From Cohnella cholangitidis (GTDB lineage Bacteria > Bacillota > Bacilli > Paenibacillales > Paenibacillaceae), in contig NZ_CP041969.1 of assembly GCF_014107495.1 (NCBI RefSeq), positions 5,257,501-5,321,500 of the forward strand: a DNA stretch of 64,000 nucleotides, in the 5' to 3' direction. Positions 43,806-53,151 of the stretch are shown here, piece by piece. Made by a program: the position numbers and the translations under genes. Every line of letters starts with the position of its first letter. Positions within the stretch are counted from its first letter, which is position 1. Under the pieces are notes generated by a model. That model was not told where the DNA came from and ran no database searches. It saw only the letters and a program-made list of their open reading frames with translations.

Positions 43806-44174
43806 ATCTTTCACCACCGAGCTTTTATTATGACGTTGAGTCATATATGTAGCTTATGTCTATATCGATAGTTGGTTTGTACATCAACCTAATAGTTGGC
43901 AGAAAAAATAATAATGCTTATTTTAATGCGGAGACAGATGGAATAGAGGAGTTCAGGGCGATTGCGGAAAAATCTCATTGATCGAAGATTGCGGTTGAAT
44001 AACGTTGCGAGCCATCGCAAGTCCGCAAAGAACTAAGCAAGCCGACGCTGGACGAGGAAACGGGCTCGCGTCCATCTCCTTGGGATTAGCTGATCTGGAT
44101 ATATTCCACGGAATAAAACGAATCCGCGGGGACACCTTATGAGGGTAATCCATTATACTGAAGGAGGTTTTATC
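43806..44174. other. Intergenic region without a convincing gene
   Basis: About 370 bases between the minus-strand YjcZ gene and the WGxxGxxG protein gene. It contains the YjcZ promoter region and an imperfect palindrome TATGAC-n5-GTCATA at 43830-43846. ORFs here have neither ribosome sites nor recognisable products. Confidence 0.5.
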
Positions 44175-44726
44175 TTGAGAAAGTTTCTGTCCGGTTTGAT
44201 GATGTTCGCTTGTTTGTCGCTCGTTCTGATGGTCCCTGCATTCGCCGAAACGACAACGCCTGGGAAGTTGAATGTGGACAACAATCCGCTGACGGGCCAG
44301 CCGGGAATCAATAAAACTTATTACCCGAGCGGAACGACCAACGGAACGACGAACGGTTTGACCACGAACGGAACCGACGGGACAACCAACGGCTATTATT
44401 ATAATCGGTTGAACGGTAGCCGGACAGGCACTGGGTTAGGTACAAGCACAGGGTTTGGAACAGGCACCGGGGCAGGAACAGGCGTGTATCACAACGATGG
44501 GACTTACAGACCATATGGCGTCAATGGTACCTACGGCAACTACGACTCGACGAGAATGAATGCGTACCGTCCTTACAATACGACGAATTTGACGACCCGA
44601 ACGAACAATACGGTCAGAGCAATGGAAACAACGCCTAGACGCGGTTTTAGCTGGGGTTGGTTAGGATTGTTGGGCTTGTTCGGTTTAGCGGGCATGCGCA
44701 GCCGCAGCAGAGACGAAGTTCGCTAA
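44175..44726 (+). CDS. Secreted WGxxGxxG-type repeat-rich surface protein
   Basis: A 183-residue protein starting at a TTG after AAGGAGG. Signal peptide to about residue 25 (AFA cut). The middle is a Thr/Asn/Gly/Tyr-rich low-complexity stretch with short repeats NGTTNG and GTGxGTG. Near the C-terminus SWGWLGLLGLFGLAGMRSR matches the WGxxGxxG-CTERM sorting-like motif of Bacillota, a short hydrophobic anchor followed by Arg. It should be exported and attached at the membrane. Function is unknown; such proteins occur in spore formers. Confidence 0.8.
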   Translation: MRKFLSGLMMFACLSLVLMVPAFAETTTPGKLNVDNNPLTGQPGINKTYYPSGTTNGTTNGLTTNGTDGTTNGYYYNRLNGSRTGTGLGTSTGFGTGTGAGTGVYHNDGTYRPYGVNGTYGNYDSTRMNAYRPYNTTNLTTRTNNTVRAMETTPRRGFSWGWLGLLGLFGLAGMRSRSRDEVR

Positions 44727-44799
44727 CGCTTAAGTTCCCCATTCCCCGTTCGCCTCATTCGAGGAGGGCGGGGATTTGGGCTTCCTAAGACCGTTGATT

Positions 44800-45372
44800 T
44801 TAATCGATGAACTCCACGAACCCACTCTTTAATGAAGCGATACGAGCTAAGGATTCGACTTGGTAACCCTTCTCCTTGAGCTTGGAATTACCATTCTGGA
44901 ATGCCTTTTCAATGACGATTCCGATCCCGGCTACGTTGGCCGAAGCTTGTTCGACGATTCTTGCCATCGCTAGCGCCGCTTCTCCGTTCGCCAAGAAGTC
45001 GTCGATTAGCAGGACGCGATCGATCGGCGATAATAGCCTCCGGGAGACGGAGACCTCGCTTTCCTCCTTCTTCGTGAACGAATATACCTTCTCCGTGTAC
45101 AAGTCGTCCTGAAGCGTCAATGATTTTCTTTTCCGCGCAAAAATAACCGGAACTCCAAGCTCCAACCCGGCCATAACCGCCGGTGCGATTCCGGACGATT
45201 CTATGGTCACGATCTTCGTCACTCCGCTCTCGCGGAATCGGTTGGCAAATGCTCTACCTATTTCCTGCATTAGCGAAGGGTCGATCTGATGATTGAGAAA
45301 GGAATCTACTTTCAACACCTGATCGCTGAGCACGACCCCTTCCTCCACGATTTTCTTCTTCAGTAACTCCAT
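44800..45372 (-). CDS. xpt: Xanthine phosphoribosyltransferase
   Basis: A 190-residue type I phosphoribosyltransferase, close to Bacillus subtilis Xpt along its whole length: EEGVVLSDQVLKVDSFLNHQIDP, KIVTIESSGIAPAVM, RKRKSLTLQDDLYTEKVYSFTK and the PRPP motif VLLIDDFLANGEAAL (about 119-133). It makes XMP from xanthine. ATG follows GGGGG. Unlike B. subtilis xpt, no purine riboswitch and no pbuX partner is seen. A diverged paralogue is at 4630-5202. Confidence 0.93.
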   Translation of the reverse strand: MELLKKKIVEEGVVLSDQVLKVDSFLNHQIDPSLMQEIGRAFANRFRESGVTKIVTIESSGIAPAVMAGLELGVPVIFARKRKSLTLQDDLYTEKVYSFTKKEESEVSVSRRLLSPIDRVLLIDDFLANGEAALAMARIVEQASANVAGIGIVIEKAFQNGNSKLKEKGYQVESLARIASLKSGFVEFID

Positions 45373-45529
45373 CGTTCGACCCCCTTTTCAATCATTTTAA
45401 CATTTGCAAGCGAGTTAGGGAAAAGCCGTATTTGTTAGCATAAAATTATGTTAAACTGGGTGAAGCCTAAAGGTAACAAACTAACTTGATACTGATGGAT
45501 TGCGAGTTCGTTAAGGGAGACCAGCAGCT

Positions 45530-47449
45530 ATGAAAAGATGGATCGCCGAATTGCAGAAAATCGTGAAATTGCCGGTCAAAAGAATGGAAAGCAAATTGTT
45601 TACCGTTTTTTTGTTTCTCATTATATTGCCGATGGGCATATTAAGTTATCTCTCCTCCGAGCGCTACCAAGGGTCTATCGAGAAAAACACGGTCACTTAC
45701 GTTTCCCAAGTTTCGGACATCGTGATCAGCAAGCTTGACGACTATATGGAGGACATGAAAAAGATATCGATCATTCCTTCTTATGTCGACAACATCATGG
45801 ATAACTTGGTGTTGTCCAACGAATATTACGAGCGCCTGTCCAAAGAAGAGCCCGACTCCGGAGCAAGGTTACCGGAAGGGGAAGAAGTGATGGAAATGGA
45901 GCAAGCACCGATCATGCAACCCGAGGACGGTTACGAGCGGTTCGGCATAGGAGGAAAAATCAGGGACAGCATCTACTTTCTCAACACGATCAAGCAAGGA
46001 ACGAATACGGTCTATTTGTTCGATCAATACGATCATCCTTATTACGTTGTTCGCGGAGGCGGGGTCCGCAACGATTTGGAAGCGGTTTATCCGAAATGGA
46101 AAACGCTGGCGACCGAAGCGCACGGCAGGCCCGTGCTTGTCAGCACGCAGGAAGTATTGGGAGCGAATCAGAGCGGCCAATTCGTGTTCACGGTCGTCAG
46201 AGCGATCATCGGCCCCACGTACGAGCAGATCGGCATGATCGCGATCGACGCGAACATTAGCGTGATCGAGAAGTTCGTTAAAGATTTGGACGAGGACACG
46301 CACGGAACGACGTTGATCATAGACGAAGAAGGGCGAGTCGTATTCGATAGCGAGAAGAAATATTTAGGTCAGAATTTTAAGGAAAACGAACTGTTTATCC
46401 AAGCGCACGGACAAGAAGGAAGCTTTCACGGTAATCTTAACGGCCAGGGCATCCTGACGATCTATAAGCAATCGCCTAAGACGGGTTGGAAAATATTGAT
46501 TACGATTCCGGAAAGCCAACTGACGAAAGAAGCCGTCAAGACGAGAAACATAACGGAATGGACCGCGGTCGCGATTATCGGCTTTGCATTGGTCATCTCG
46601 CTGGTATTGATTCTTGCTTTGACCCAGCCGCTCCGTTCGCTCGTAAGATTAATGAAGGAAGTGCAGAATGGAAATCTGGATGTCGTGTTTCCCGTGCGGC
46701 AGCGTGACGAGATCGGTCTTGTAGGCAACGCCTTCAACCGAATGATCGTCCGGATCAAGTCGCTCGTCGACGATGTATATATCGTCGGACAACGAAAGAA
46801 AGAAGCCGAGATCGAAGCTTTGCAGAACCAGATTAACCCGCACTTCATTTATAACACCTTGGAAGCGATACGAATGACGGCCGTAATCAACGACGACTCG
46901 GAAGTGAGCGATATGGCTATGCTGCTGGGCAAATTGCTCCGCTATAGCATCGGCTCGGGAATGGAAACGGCTACGCTAACCCAGGAATTGAACCATCTAG
47001 AGATGTATATTCAGCTATTGAACTACCGATATAGTAATAAATTCACGTTCGATTTTCCTAACAAGCCGATGAACTCGAATATGCCTCTTATGAAATTGCT
47101 GTTTCAACCAATAGTCGAGAACAGCGTCTACCATGGGATGGACGAGTCGAAGCGAGGGATGGAAATCCGCATGGACTATTCCCTAGAAGAAGGAAATCAC
47201 GTCTTCACGATCGAGGACAACGGAATCGGAATGAGCCAAGAGGCATTATTCCGGTTAAGGTCTCGACTGGACGGGAGCGTGACGGAGGAGAGGGGTAGAG
47301 GGATCGGATTAAGGAACGTCCATGAACGGCTAAAGCTTAGATACGGGGAAATGTACGGCATCACGGTGGAAAGCGAAAAAGGGAAGGGAACGAAGGTCAT
47401 CATTCGTTTTCCCGAAAATCCGAAAGAGGGGGTATTGCTGCATGGTTAA
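45530..47449 (+). CDS. YesM-type sensor histidine kinase of the mannan locus
   Basis: A 639-residue membrane kinase. First membrane segment about 24-42, an extracellular Cache-like sensor to about 345, second membrane segment about 346-368 (AVAIIGFALVISLVLILAL), HAMP (QPLRSLVRLMKEVQNG), then the phospho-His in QNQINPHFIYNTLEAIRM. N box LFQPIVENSVYHGM and G boxes DNGIGMSQEA and GRGIGLRNV follow. ATG with GGGAG upstream. It overlaps the regulator gene by 8 bases. TTTGTTAGC (45431-45439) and TAACAAA (45474-45480) lie in its promoter region. It probably senses manno-oligosaccharides. Confidence 0.93.
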   Translation: MKRWIAELQKIVKLPVKRMESKLFTVFLFLIILPMGILSYLSSERYQGSIEKNTVTYVSQVSDIVISKLDDYMEDMKKISIIPSYVDNIMDNLVLSNEYYERLSKEEPDSGARLPEGEEVMEMEQAPIMQPEDGYERFGIGGKIRDSIYFLNTIKQGTNTVYLFDQYDHPYYVVRGGGVRNDLEAVYPKWKTLATEAHGRPVLVSTQEVLGANQSGQFVFTVVRAIIGPTYEQIGMIAIDANISVIEKFVKDLDEDTHGTTLIIDEEGRVVFDSEKKYLGQNFKENELFIQAHGQEGSFHGNLNGQGILTIYKQSPKTGWKILITIPESQLTKEAVKTRNITEWTAVAIIGFALVISLVLILALTQPLRSLVRLMKEVQNGNLDVVFPVRQRDEIGLVGNAFNRMIVRIKSLVDDVYIVGQRKKEAEIEALQNQINPHFIYNTLEAIRMTAVINDDSEVSDMAMLLGKLLRYSIGSGMETATLTQELNHLEMYIQLLNYRYSNKFTFDFPNKPMNSNMPLMKLLFQPIVENSVYHGMDESKRGMEIRMDYSLEEGNHVFTIEDNGIGMSQEALFRLRSRLDGSVTEERGRGIGLRNVHERLKLRYGEMYGITVESEKGKGTKVIIRFPENPKEGVLLHG

Positions 47450-48953
47450 CATAATCGTAGTCGACGACGAGGAACGCATTCGTCTTGGATTGGTCAAGCT
47501 CATCTCCCAAATCGGCGAGGAATACCAAGTGAAGGGGATATACGCGAGCGGAATCGAACTGCTGGCCGATATCGACAACGTGGAAGCGGATTTGCTCATA
47601 ACGGACATTAAAATGCCGAAGCTAAACGGTTTGGAACTGGTTGAGAAAGTCAAGTCGATGCGTCCGGAAATGAAGTTCGCGATCTTAAGCGGTTTCGACG
47701 ATTTCTCGTACGCCCGTCAAGCGCTTCGTTACGGAGCGATGGAATATTTGCTGAAGCCGGTCGACAAGACGGATTTAGAGCGTTTGCTGGTTAAGGTAAA
47801 GACAGATCTGGAGCAGATAGGGAACGAAAACAAGTTTAACGCCGAAGACCATTTGAAACTGCTGCTGTTGAACGATTCGGAAGATTTGCCTATGCATATG
47901 ACGGAAGCGGCTTCTAGATATCTGAAAGCGATTCCCGCTTTGCAGAGCCATTTCGCCGTGTTCGTGCTCAGGGGGAATCCGGTCGTCACGCGGCAGAATT
48001 GGCAATTCGCCGTAGCCGGTACGCAGCGAGAGTGGTTTTTCGTCGAACGAGACGAACAGACGACGGCGGCGATCGTATGTATCGGCGACAGGGATCACGC
48101 GGATACGACCAAGGAGCTTGCCCAAACGTTGCTCTATCGTTTGCCGGCGTCGTTTTGCGGGCAATTAGGCTGCAGCGACGTATTCAACGGCTCTAACTGG
48201 TTGAGGCAATCCTACCTTCAGGCGGAGAGAGCGGTTCAGCACGGTTGGTATTCGGATGCGAAAAAAGGCTATTCCGTCTATTCGGATTTGCCCAAGAAGC
48301 AAGAGTCGGTTGCCAACCCTTACATTATTATCGACAGAACGTTCCGCGAGGCGCTTGCGTTGGCCGACTACGAGCGCGCCCGCGAGTCTCTGCATCTATG
48401 GGTCGAAGAAATGATCGAACGCCGGCCGCTATGGAACGATTTGTTCGATGCTTGCGTGGCGTTACATGCCCTTCTTCCTAGGGGGAGCGAGGATCACGGA
48501 CAGCCGCCGCAACAGACGCAATCTATGATTATCGAGCGGCCGGAAAGCTTTGCGAATGCGAGAGCGTTCACATCGTATTTTCTCGGCCTAATCATGGAGC
48601 TTCTATCCGAGAAGGAGCTTGCCCGTCAGGAAAATCGCGTCATAGAGACGGTTAAAGCCTATATTCGGAATCATTATACCGAGGAGATGGAGCTCAATCG
48701 ACTCGCGGAGAAGGTTTTTTTGACGCCAAGCTATTTAAGCAAATTGTTTAAGACGGAAACCGGGGAAACGCTGACCGAATATTTCATTTCCGTGAGAATC
48801 GAACGCGCAAAGGAGTTGCTGAGAGATCAGCGGGCTCTAAAAACTTATGAAGTGGGAGAGAAAGTCGGTTATTTCGATCCGGCTTATTTCAACAAAATTT
48901 TCAAAAAAACGGTCGGATGCACGCCTAAAGAGTACCGTGATCGGGTCAGATAG
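47442..48953 (+). CDS. YesN-type response regulator of the mannan locus
   Basis: A 503-residue regulator: receiver with IIVVDDEERI, phospho-Asp in LLITDIKMPKLNG and Lys in EYLLKPVDK; a C-terminal AraC HTH pair with MELNRLAEKVFLTPSYLSKLFKTETG and KTYEVGEKVGYFDPAYFNKIFKKTVGCTPKEYR. Start codon lies inside the kinase gene (8-base overlap), so the pair is translationally coupled. It should activate the importer genes starting at 49100. Confidence 0.93.
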   Translation: MVNIIVVDDEERIRLGLVKLISQIGEEYQVKGIYASGIELLADIDNVEADLLITDIKMPKLNGLELVEKVKSMRPEMKFAILSGFDDFSYARQALRYGAMEYLLKPVDKTDLERLLVKVKTDLEQIGNENKFNAEDHLKLLLLNDSEDLPMHMTEAASRYLKAIPALQSHFAVFVLRGNPVVTRQNWQFAVAGTQREWFFVERDEQTTAAIVCIGDRDHADTTKELAQTLLYRLPASFCGQLGCSDVFNGSNWLRQSYLQAERAVQHGWYSDAKKGYSVYSDLPKKQESVANPYIIIDRTFREALALADYERARESLHLWVEEMIERRPLWNDLFDACVALHALLPRGSEDHGQPPQQTQSMIIERPESFANARAFTSYFLGLIMELLSEKELARQENRVIETVKAYIRNHYTEEMELNRLAEKVFLTPSYLSKLFKTETGETLTEYFISVRIERAKELLRDQRALKTYEVGEKVGYFDPAYFNKIFKKTVGCTPKEYRDRVR

Positions 48954-49031
48954 CGATATTTAGGTTCGTGTTATCTAAATTGAAGACAAGGAAAACAAAC
49001 ATAGCACCTTATATTACATAACAAAAGGTCG

Positions 49032-49037
49032 TATAAT
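49032..49037 (+). promoter_or_regulatory. -10 element of the permease operon
   Basis: TATAAT preceded by CG, 63 bases before the ATG at 49100. No recognisable -35, consistent with activation by the YesN-type regulator. TAACAAA lies at 49020-49026. Confidence 0.4.
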
Positions 49038-49099
49038 TAGTTTCGTGAAAACGGTCTCATTTCAACAACAGACGATTGCATTAGAAAGAAGGGAATGAA

Positions 49100-49978
49100 A
49101 TGTTTAACTTCAGCTACAAGACACAGCGGTATTTGATCTTGTTCGGGTTTCTGACGATACCGCTGGCGCTGCTGTTCACTTTTACGTTTTATCCGGCAGC
49201 GGCCTTGCTCTATTTCAGCTTCACGGAATGGGACGGCCTCGGTTTCGACATGAAATGGATCGGCCTAGAGAATTATAAGGAAGTGTTCGCCCGTCCGGAA
49301 TTATTCGGCGTATTCAAGAACAATCTGTATTACTTTATCGGCGGGCTTATCCAGCTAGCCATCGCTTTGTATTTCGCCGTTATCTTGACCGGCAAAGTCC
49401 GGGGGCGGAATTTCTTCCGCGTCATTATTTTCTTGCCCTATATTTTGCATAGCGTAGCGACTGCTATCATGTTCAAGAATATGTACCATGCGGAGTATGG
49501 CGTCATTAACACGATTCTTGGCTCGATCGGATTGGAGTCTTGGCAGCAATTATGGCTGGCCGATACCCGTTTCAACAATTTTGCGTTGGCTTTCGTGTCG
49601 ATGTGGAAATTTCTCGGTTTGAACATGGTTATCTTTATCGGGGCGCTTCAATCGATACCTGACGACATGTACGAAGCGGCGAAAATCGACGGCGCTTCCA
49701 AATGGCAAAGCTTCCGGTTTATCACGATTCCGAGCATACGAAGAGTTATCGAATTGATGATGATCTTGACGCTTACCGGCGCGCTTGAAGTATTCGATAT
49801 TCCGAAGGTCATGACGAACGGGGTAAACGGTACGAATACGTTCGTCTTGCAAGCGATCGATACGGCCTATTCTTATCAGAAATTCGGACTTGCTTCTGCC
49901 ATGTCGGTCGTCTTGTTATTAATGGTTGTCGCTGTCATTCTCATCCAGCGCAAATTACTGTTCAGAGGGGAGGAATGA
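49100..49978 (+). CDS. Sugar ABC transporter permease (UgpA type)
   Basis: A 292-residue membrane protein with six predicted helices; EAA loop YEAAKIDGASKWQSFRFITIP. ATG with AAGAAGGGA upstream. It overlaps the second permease by 4 bases (ATGA). The matching binding protein is not adjacent but lies 5.8 kb downstream at 55767. As in other family 1 importers, no ATPase gene is in the locus. Confidence 0.92.
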   Translation: MFNFSYKTQRYLILFGFLTIPLALLFTFTFYPAAALLYFSFTEWDGLGFDMKWIGLENYKEVFARPELFGVFKNNLYYFIGGLIQLAIALYFAVILTGKVRGRNFFRVIIFLPYILHSVATAIMFKNMYHAEYGVINTILGSIGLESWQQLWLADTRFNNFALAFVSMWKFLGLNMVIFIGALQSIPDDMYEAAKIDGASKWQSFRFITIPSIRRVIELMMILTLTGALEVFDIPKVMTNGVNGTNTFVLQAIDTAYSYQKFGLASAMSVVLLLMVVAVILIQRKLLFRGEE

Positions 49979-50811
49979 CGATGGACCGCTACGAAAATCG
50001 ATTTTTCACCGTGTTCAAGTACGCAAGCTTGATTCTCGCCACGATCGTCGTATTGTTTCCGATCTATTCCGTCTTCGTAGGAGCATTCAAGACGCGCGAG
50101 GAATATTACGACAGCGGCTTGGGACTGCCCGACAGCTTCTTGAATTTCGATAATTTCGCGCGGGTATTCGAGGTAGGCAGGCTGGACGTAGGTTTCATGA
50201 ATATCATAACGATCCTTCTTGTCGCCGTCTGCGGAAACATTTTGTTAGGATCCATGGTAGCTTACGCTGTCGGCCGATTCGAGTTCAAACTGAAAAATTC
50301 GATCGTGGGTTTGTTTCTTATCGGGCAACTGATCCCGACGATTACGACGCAAGTCGCGCTTTTCAGCGTCGTGAAAGGATTAATGCTGTATAACAAGCTG
50401 GCCGTTGCCATGGTGCTTTATATGGGGGCCGACGTCCTGCAGATCATCATCTATTTGCAATTCGTCAAAAGCATTCCGAAGGATCTGGACGAGAGCGCGA
50501 TGATAGAAGGCGCTTCCTTGTTTAAGATTTACCGCTCGATTATATTCCCGATGCTCGCGCCCGCTACGGCAACGCTGGTCATTCTGAAGACGATATCGAT
50601 ATACAATGATTTCACCGTTCCGTTTCTGTTTATGCAAGCGGAGAAGCTCCAAGTCGTATCGACGGCAATATCCGCATTCGTTGGACCTAATGCGGCTCAA
50701 TTGAATTTGATATCCGCCGCGATCATGGTTATTTTTATCCCGACCGTCGTTATTTTCTTAGTCCTCCAGCGATTTATCTTCGCGGGCGTGACGAACGGTG
50801 CCGTAAAATAA
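49975..50811 (+). CDS. Sugar ABC transporter permease (UgpE type)
   Basis: A 278-residue permease with six predicted helices, EAA-type loop DESAMIEGASLFKIYRSIIFPML, and the MalG-type ending GVTNGAVK. Coupled to the preceding permease gene. Together they should import manno-oligosaccharides or mannobiose for the enzymes encoded at 52182-55577. Confidence 0.92.
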   Translation: MTMDRYENRFFTVFKYASLILATIVVLFPIYSVFVGAFKTREEYYDSGLGLPDSFLNFDNFARVFEVGRLDVGFMNIITILLVAVCGNILLGSMVAYAVGRFEFKLKNSIVGLFLIGQLIPTITTQVALFSVVKGLMLYNKLAVAMVLYMGADVLQIIIYLQFVKSIPKDLDESAMIEGASLFKIYRSIIFPMLAPATATLVILKTISIYNDFTVPFLFMQAEKLQVVSTAISAFVGPNAAQLNLISAAIMVIFIPTVVIFLVLQRFIFAGVTNGAVK

Positions 50812-50901
50812 ACCAAACAAATGAGAATTCCGCTAACAAATGAAATATGTTATTATAACGAATAACCTATTTCGTCCATTTTAGAGCGGAGTGAACAAGT
50901 A

Positions 50902-51969
50902 ATGTCGATGAGGAAAGTAACGATGCAACAAATCGCCGATTATGTCGGCGTTTCTAAATTCGCCGTATCCAAGGCTCTATCCGGAAAGTCGGGCGTCAGC
51001 ACGGAAACCAGGGAAAAAATCATCCAGTCGGCAACGCAGCTCGGGTATTTCGCCCAGAAAAAAACAAGGCCTTCGGCTAAACGGAATACGGAAAAAAAGC
51101 TGGATCAAAAGGATACGATCGTCGTTCTAATTCCCAATATCCGGTATCAGAACAGGCAGTCATACTATTGGGGCAGAATCCTTGACGGGATTACGGCCGT
51201 GCTGGACTCGAACCGGCTCGGAATGGTTATCGTTACCGAACACGTTCAGGAAAACTTGGCCAAGCTGATCAATCCGGAGGGGGTCGTCGGATTGATCGGC
51301 GTCGGGCTGATCTCGAATCAATTGCTTCTCGACATCCGCAATTGGGGCGTTCCTTTCGTTCTGATCGACCATGAAGATCCGCTCATTCCTTCGGATGTTT
51401 TGTTTATGAACAACTATGAATGCTCCCGGAGAATCGCGAATTATTTGGCCGGAATCGGGCATGCTCGTTTTCAGTTCGTTGGGAATATTCGTTATTCTCA
51501 TAGCTTCTACGACCGCTGGCTCGGGTTTCGCTCGATTTTGGAGGAGTCGAACATTCCATTGAACCAGAACGCGGAATTGTTGGCGCTCGAAGGCGATAAT
51601 CGTTCGGAAATAACGGACAATCTCCATAAGATCCTTAAGAAAATGCAAGAGAACGGCGAGCTTCCCACTTCCTTCGTATGCGCGAACGACTCGTTGGCGA
51701 TATGCGTCATGACCGTTCTGACAAGGCTTGGCGTAGACGTGCCTTCCATGTGTTCCGTTACCGGCTTCGACGATATCGAAGATGCCGTATTAGCGCAACC
51801 ATCGCTTAGCACCGTGCACGTCAACAAAGAAGCGTTAGGCTATAGGGCGGTCGAGATGCTGCTGAGGCGCGTAGGTCATCCCGATAGCCCGAAGGAGAAA
51901 ATATTGCTAACAGGCGATTTTATTTTGCGAGATTCGACTGGAAAGGCTCCGTCAACCGGGTCTATCTAG
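50902..51969 (+). CDS. LacI-family transcriptional regulator
   Basis: A 355-residue repressor. N-terminal HTH VTMQQIADYVGVSKFAVSKALSGKSGVSTETREKI with the LacI hinge region, followed by a periplasmic-binding-like sugar-sensing domain (PSMCSVTGFDDIEDAVLAQPSLSTVHV). ATG at 50902 with GAGCGGAGTG upstream. The promoter region has GCTAACAAA (50832-50840) and GTTATTATAAC (50849-50859), so autoregulation is possible. Placed between importer and catabolic genes, it most likely controls the mannan locus. Confidence 0.9.
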   Translation: MSMRKVTMQQIADYVGVSKFAVSKALSGKSGVSTETREKIIQSATQLGYFAQKKTRPSAKRNTEKKLDQKDTIVVLIPNIRYQNRQSYYWGRILDGITAVLDSNRLGMVIVTEHVQENLAKLINPEGVVGLIGVGLISNQLLLDIRNWGVPFVLIDHEDPLIPSDVLFMNNYECSRRIANYLAGIGHARFQFVGNIRYSHSFYDRWLGFRSILEESNIPLNQNAELLALEGDNRSEITDNLHKILKKMQENGELPTSFVCANDSLAICVMTVLTRLGVDVPSMCSVTGFDDIEDAVLAQPSLSTVHVNKEALGYRAVEMLLRRVGHPDSPKEKILLTGDFILRDSTGKAPSTGSI

Positions 51970-51993
51970 CGTTGTTTTTCCCGATGTCTGTTT

Positions 51994-52039
51994 CCGATAA
52001 AGAGGAGCTGAATCTCTTTATCGGGAGCAGCTTTTTTTA
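51994..52039 (+). terminator. Terminator after the LacI gene
   Basis: CCGATAAAGAG (51994-52004) pairs with CTCTTTATCGG (52014-52024); a T run follows at 52032-52038 after GAGCAGC. Confidence 0.7.
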
Positions 52040-52063
52040 TGGGGAAAACCCGGTTGAGAGTGA

Positions 52064-52091
52064 TTGACATTCCAGCGGTCGGTGATAAAAT
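52064..52091 (+). promoter_or_regulatory. Strong predicted promoter of the GH113-epimerase-GH130 operon
   Basis: TTGACA (52064-52069), 16-base spacer, TAAAAT (52086-52091). A palindrome lies about 30 bases downstream. Confidence 0.6.
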
Positions 52092-52120
52092 CGTAATTAT
52101 ATTGTTATTAATAATTATGT

Positions 52121-52136
52121 TTGTTATTGATAACAA
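52121..52136 (+). promoter_or_regulatory. Operator candidate palindrome
   Basis: TTGTTATTGATAACAA, 7-bp arms with a 2-base centre, downstream of the promoter at 52064. The half-site TTGTTA recurs in front of the other mannan-locus genes. Confidence 0.5.
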
Positions 52137-52181
52137 AATAAAAAAAGAGATAAATTTCAACAGCTTAGGAGTGAGCGGGCA

Positions 52182-53150
52182 ATGAAAACTTGGGATGAAA
52201 CGGTTTGCGGCATGACATGGGGATGGACCGGAGTGCGCGGAACCTGGAATACGCCGCGTGCGGAGCATTCGATGGAAATGATGAAAGACGTCGGCGTCAA
52301 TTGGGTCGGAATCGCCCTGGCGGCCGTTCAAGAGAACGCGCAATCGACGGATATCCCGTTTCAGGGGCCGTCTTCCCCGACGGTAACGGACGAGGAAGTC
52401 AGATGGGCTATAAGGAAGTCCAAAGCAATGGGGTTAAAAGTATGTTTAAAGCCTGTCGTGAATTGCAACAATGGCACATGGCGCGCTCATATAAGCTTTT
52501 TCGACGATGAAATTCCGGGCGAGCCGAGTTGGGGACAATGGTTCGCCTCGTACGGACGGTTTATTTTGCATTATGCCGCGATTGCGGAAGAAGAGGGCTG
52601 CGAAATGCTATGCATCGGTTGCGAGATGGTTCAGGCGGATAAAAGGGAAGCCGAGTGGCGCGCTCTCATCCGTGAAGTTAGGAACGTATATAAAGGGTTG
52701 ATCACGTACAACTGCGATAAATATCAAGAGGAAAGAGTGAAGTGGTGGGACGCGGTCGACATCATTTCCTCCAGCGGATATTATCCGGCAGACGAGTGGG
52801 AAGCGCAATTAGACAGAATCGAAGCGGTAGTGAAAACGTGGCAAAAGCCCTTTTTCTTTATGGAAGCCGGCTGCCCAAGCCGGGTCGGTTCCGGCATGAA
52901 GCCGAATGATTGGAACTGGGAGGGAGCTCCGTCGGAAGAGGAACAAAGCGAGTATTACAAAGCGATGTTCGAGAGCTGCGGCCGTAGGGATTGGGTTCAA
53001 GGTTACATGCTGTGGGATTGGCCGGCCGAATTGTACGAACCGCAAGAAGCGTCTAAGAACGACGATTATTGCATGTACGGCAAAAAAGCCGAAGCCGTCG
53101 TTCGCCAATACTACACGTCGCTGTCGGGTCAGCCTACGGGGGTGCGCTAA
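52182..53150 (+). CDS. GH113 beta-1,4-mannanase-like glycoside hydrolase
   Basis: A 322-residue TIM-barrel hydrolase without a signal peptide, so intracellular. CIGCEMV gives Glu148 and FFMEAGCPS gives Glu228; these agree, with an offset of three, with the acid/base E151 and nucleophile E231 of the Alicyclobacillus GH113 mannanase. GYYP and VQGYMLWDWP further fit the fold. It should cut imported manno-oligosaccharides to mannobiose. ATG with AGGAG upstream. First gene of an operon with the epimerase and phosphorylase. Confidence 0.85.
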   Translation: MKTWDETVCGMTWGWTGVRGTWNTPRAEHSMEMMKDVGVNWVGIALAAVQENAQSTDIPFQGPSSPTVTDEEVRWAIRKSKAMGLKVCLKPVVNCNNGTWRAHISFFDDEIPGEPSWGQWFASYGRFILHYAAIAEEEGCEMLCIGCEMVQADKREAEWRALIREVRNVYKGLITYNCDKYQEERVKWWDAVDIISSSGYYPADEWEAQLDRIEAVVKTWQKPFFFMEAGCPSRVGSGMKPNDWNWEGAPSEEEQSEYYKAMFESCGRRDWVQGYMLWDWPAELYEPQEASKNDDYCMYGKKAEAVVRQYYTSLSGQPTGVR

Positions 53151-53151
53151 G

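Noticed and set aside
43953..44153. Minus-strand ORF of 66 residues
   Set aside because: No ribosome site, no recognisable domain, and part of it overlaps the start region of the WGxxGxxG gene.
45373..45529. Purine riboswitch before xpt
   Set aside because: No three-way junction or conserved core loops could be found on the minus strand here or before the 4630 copy.
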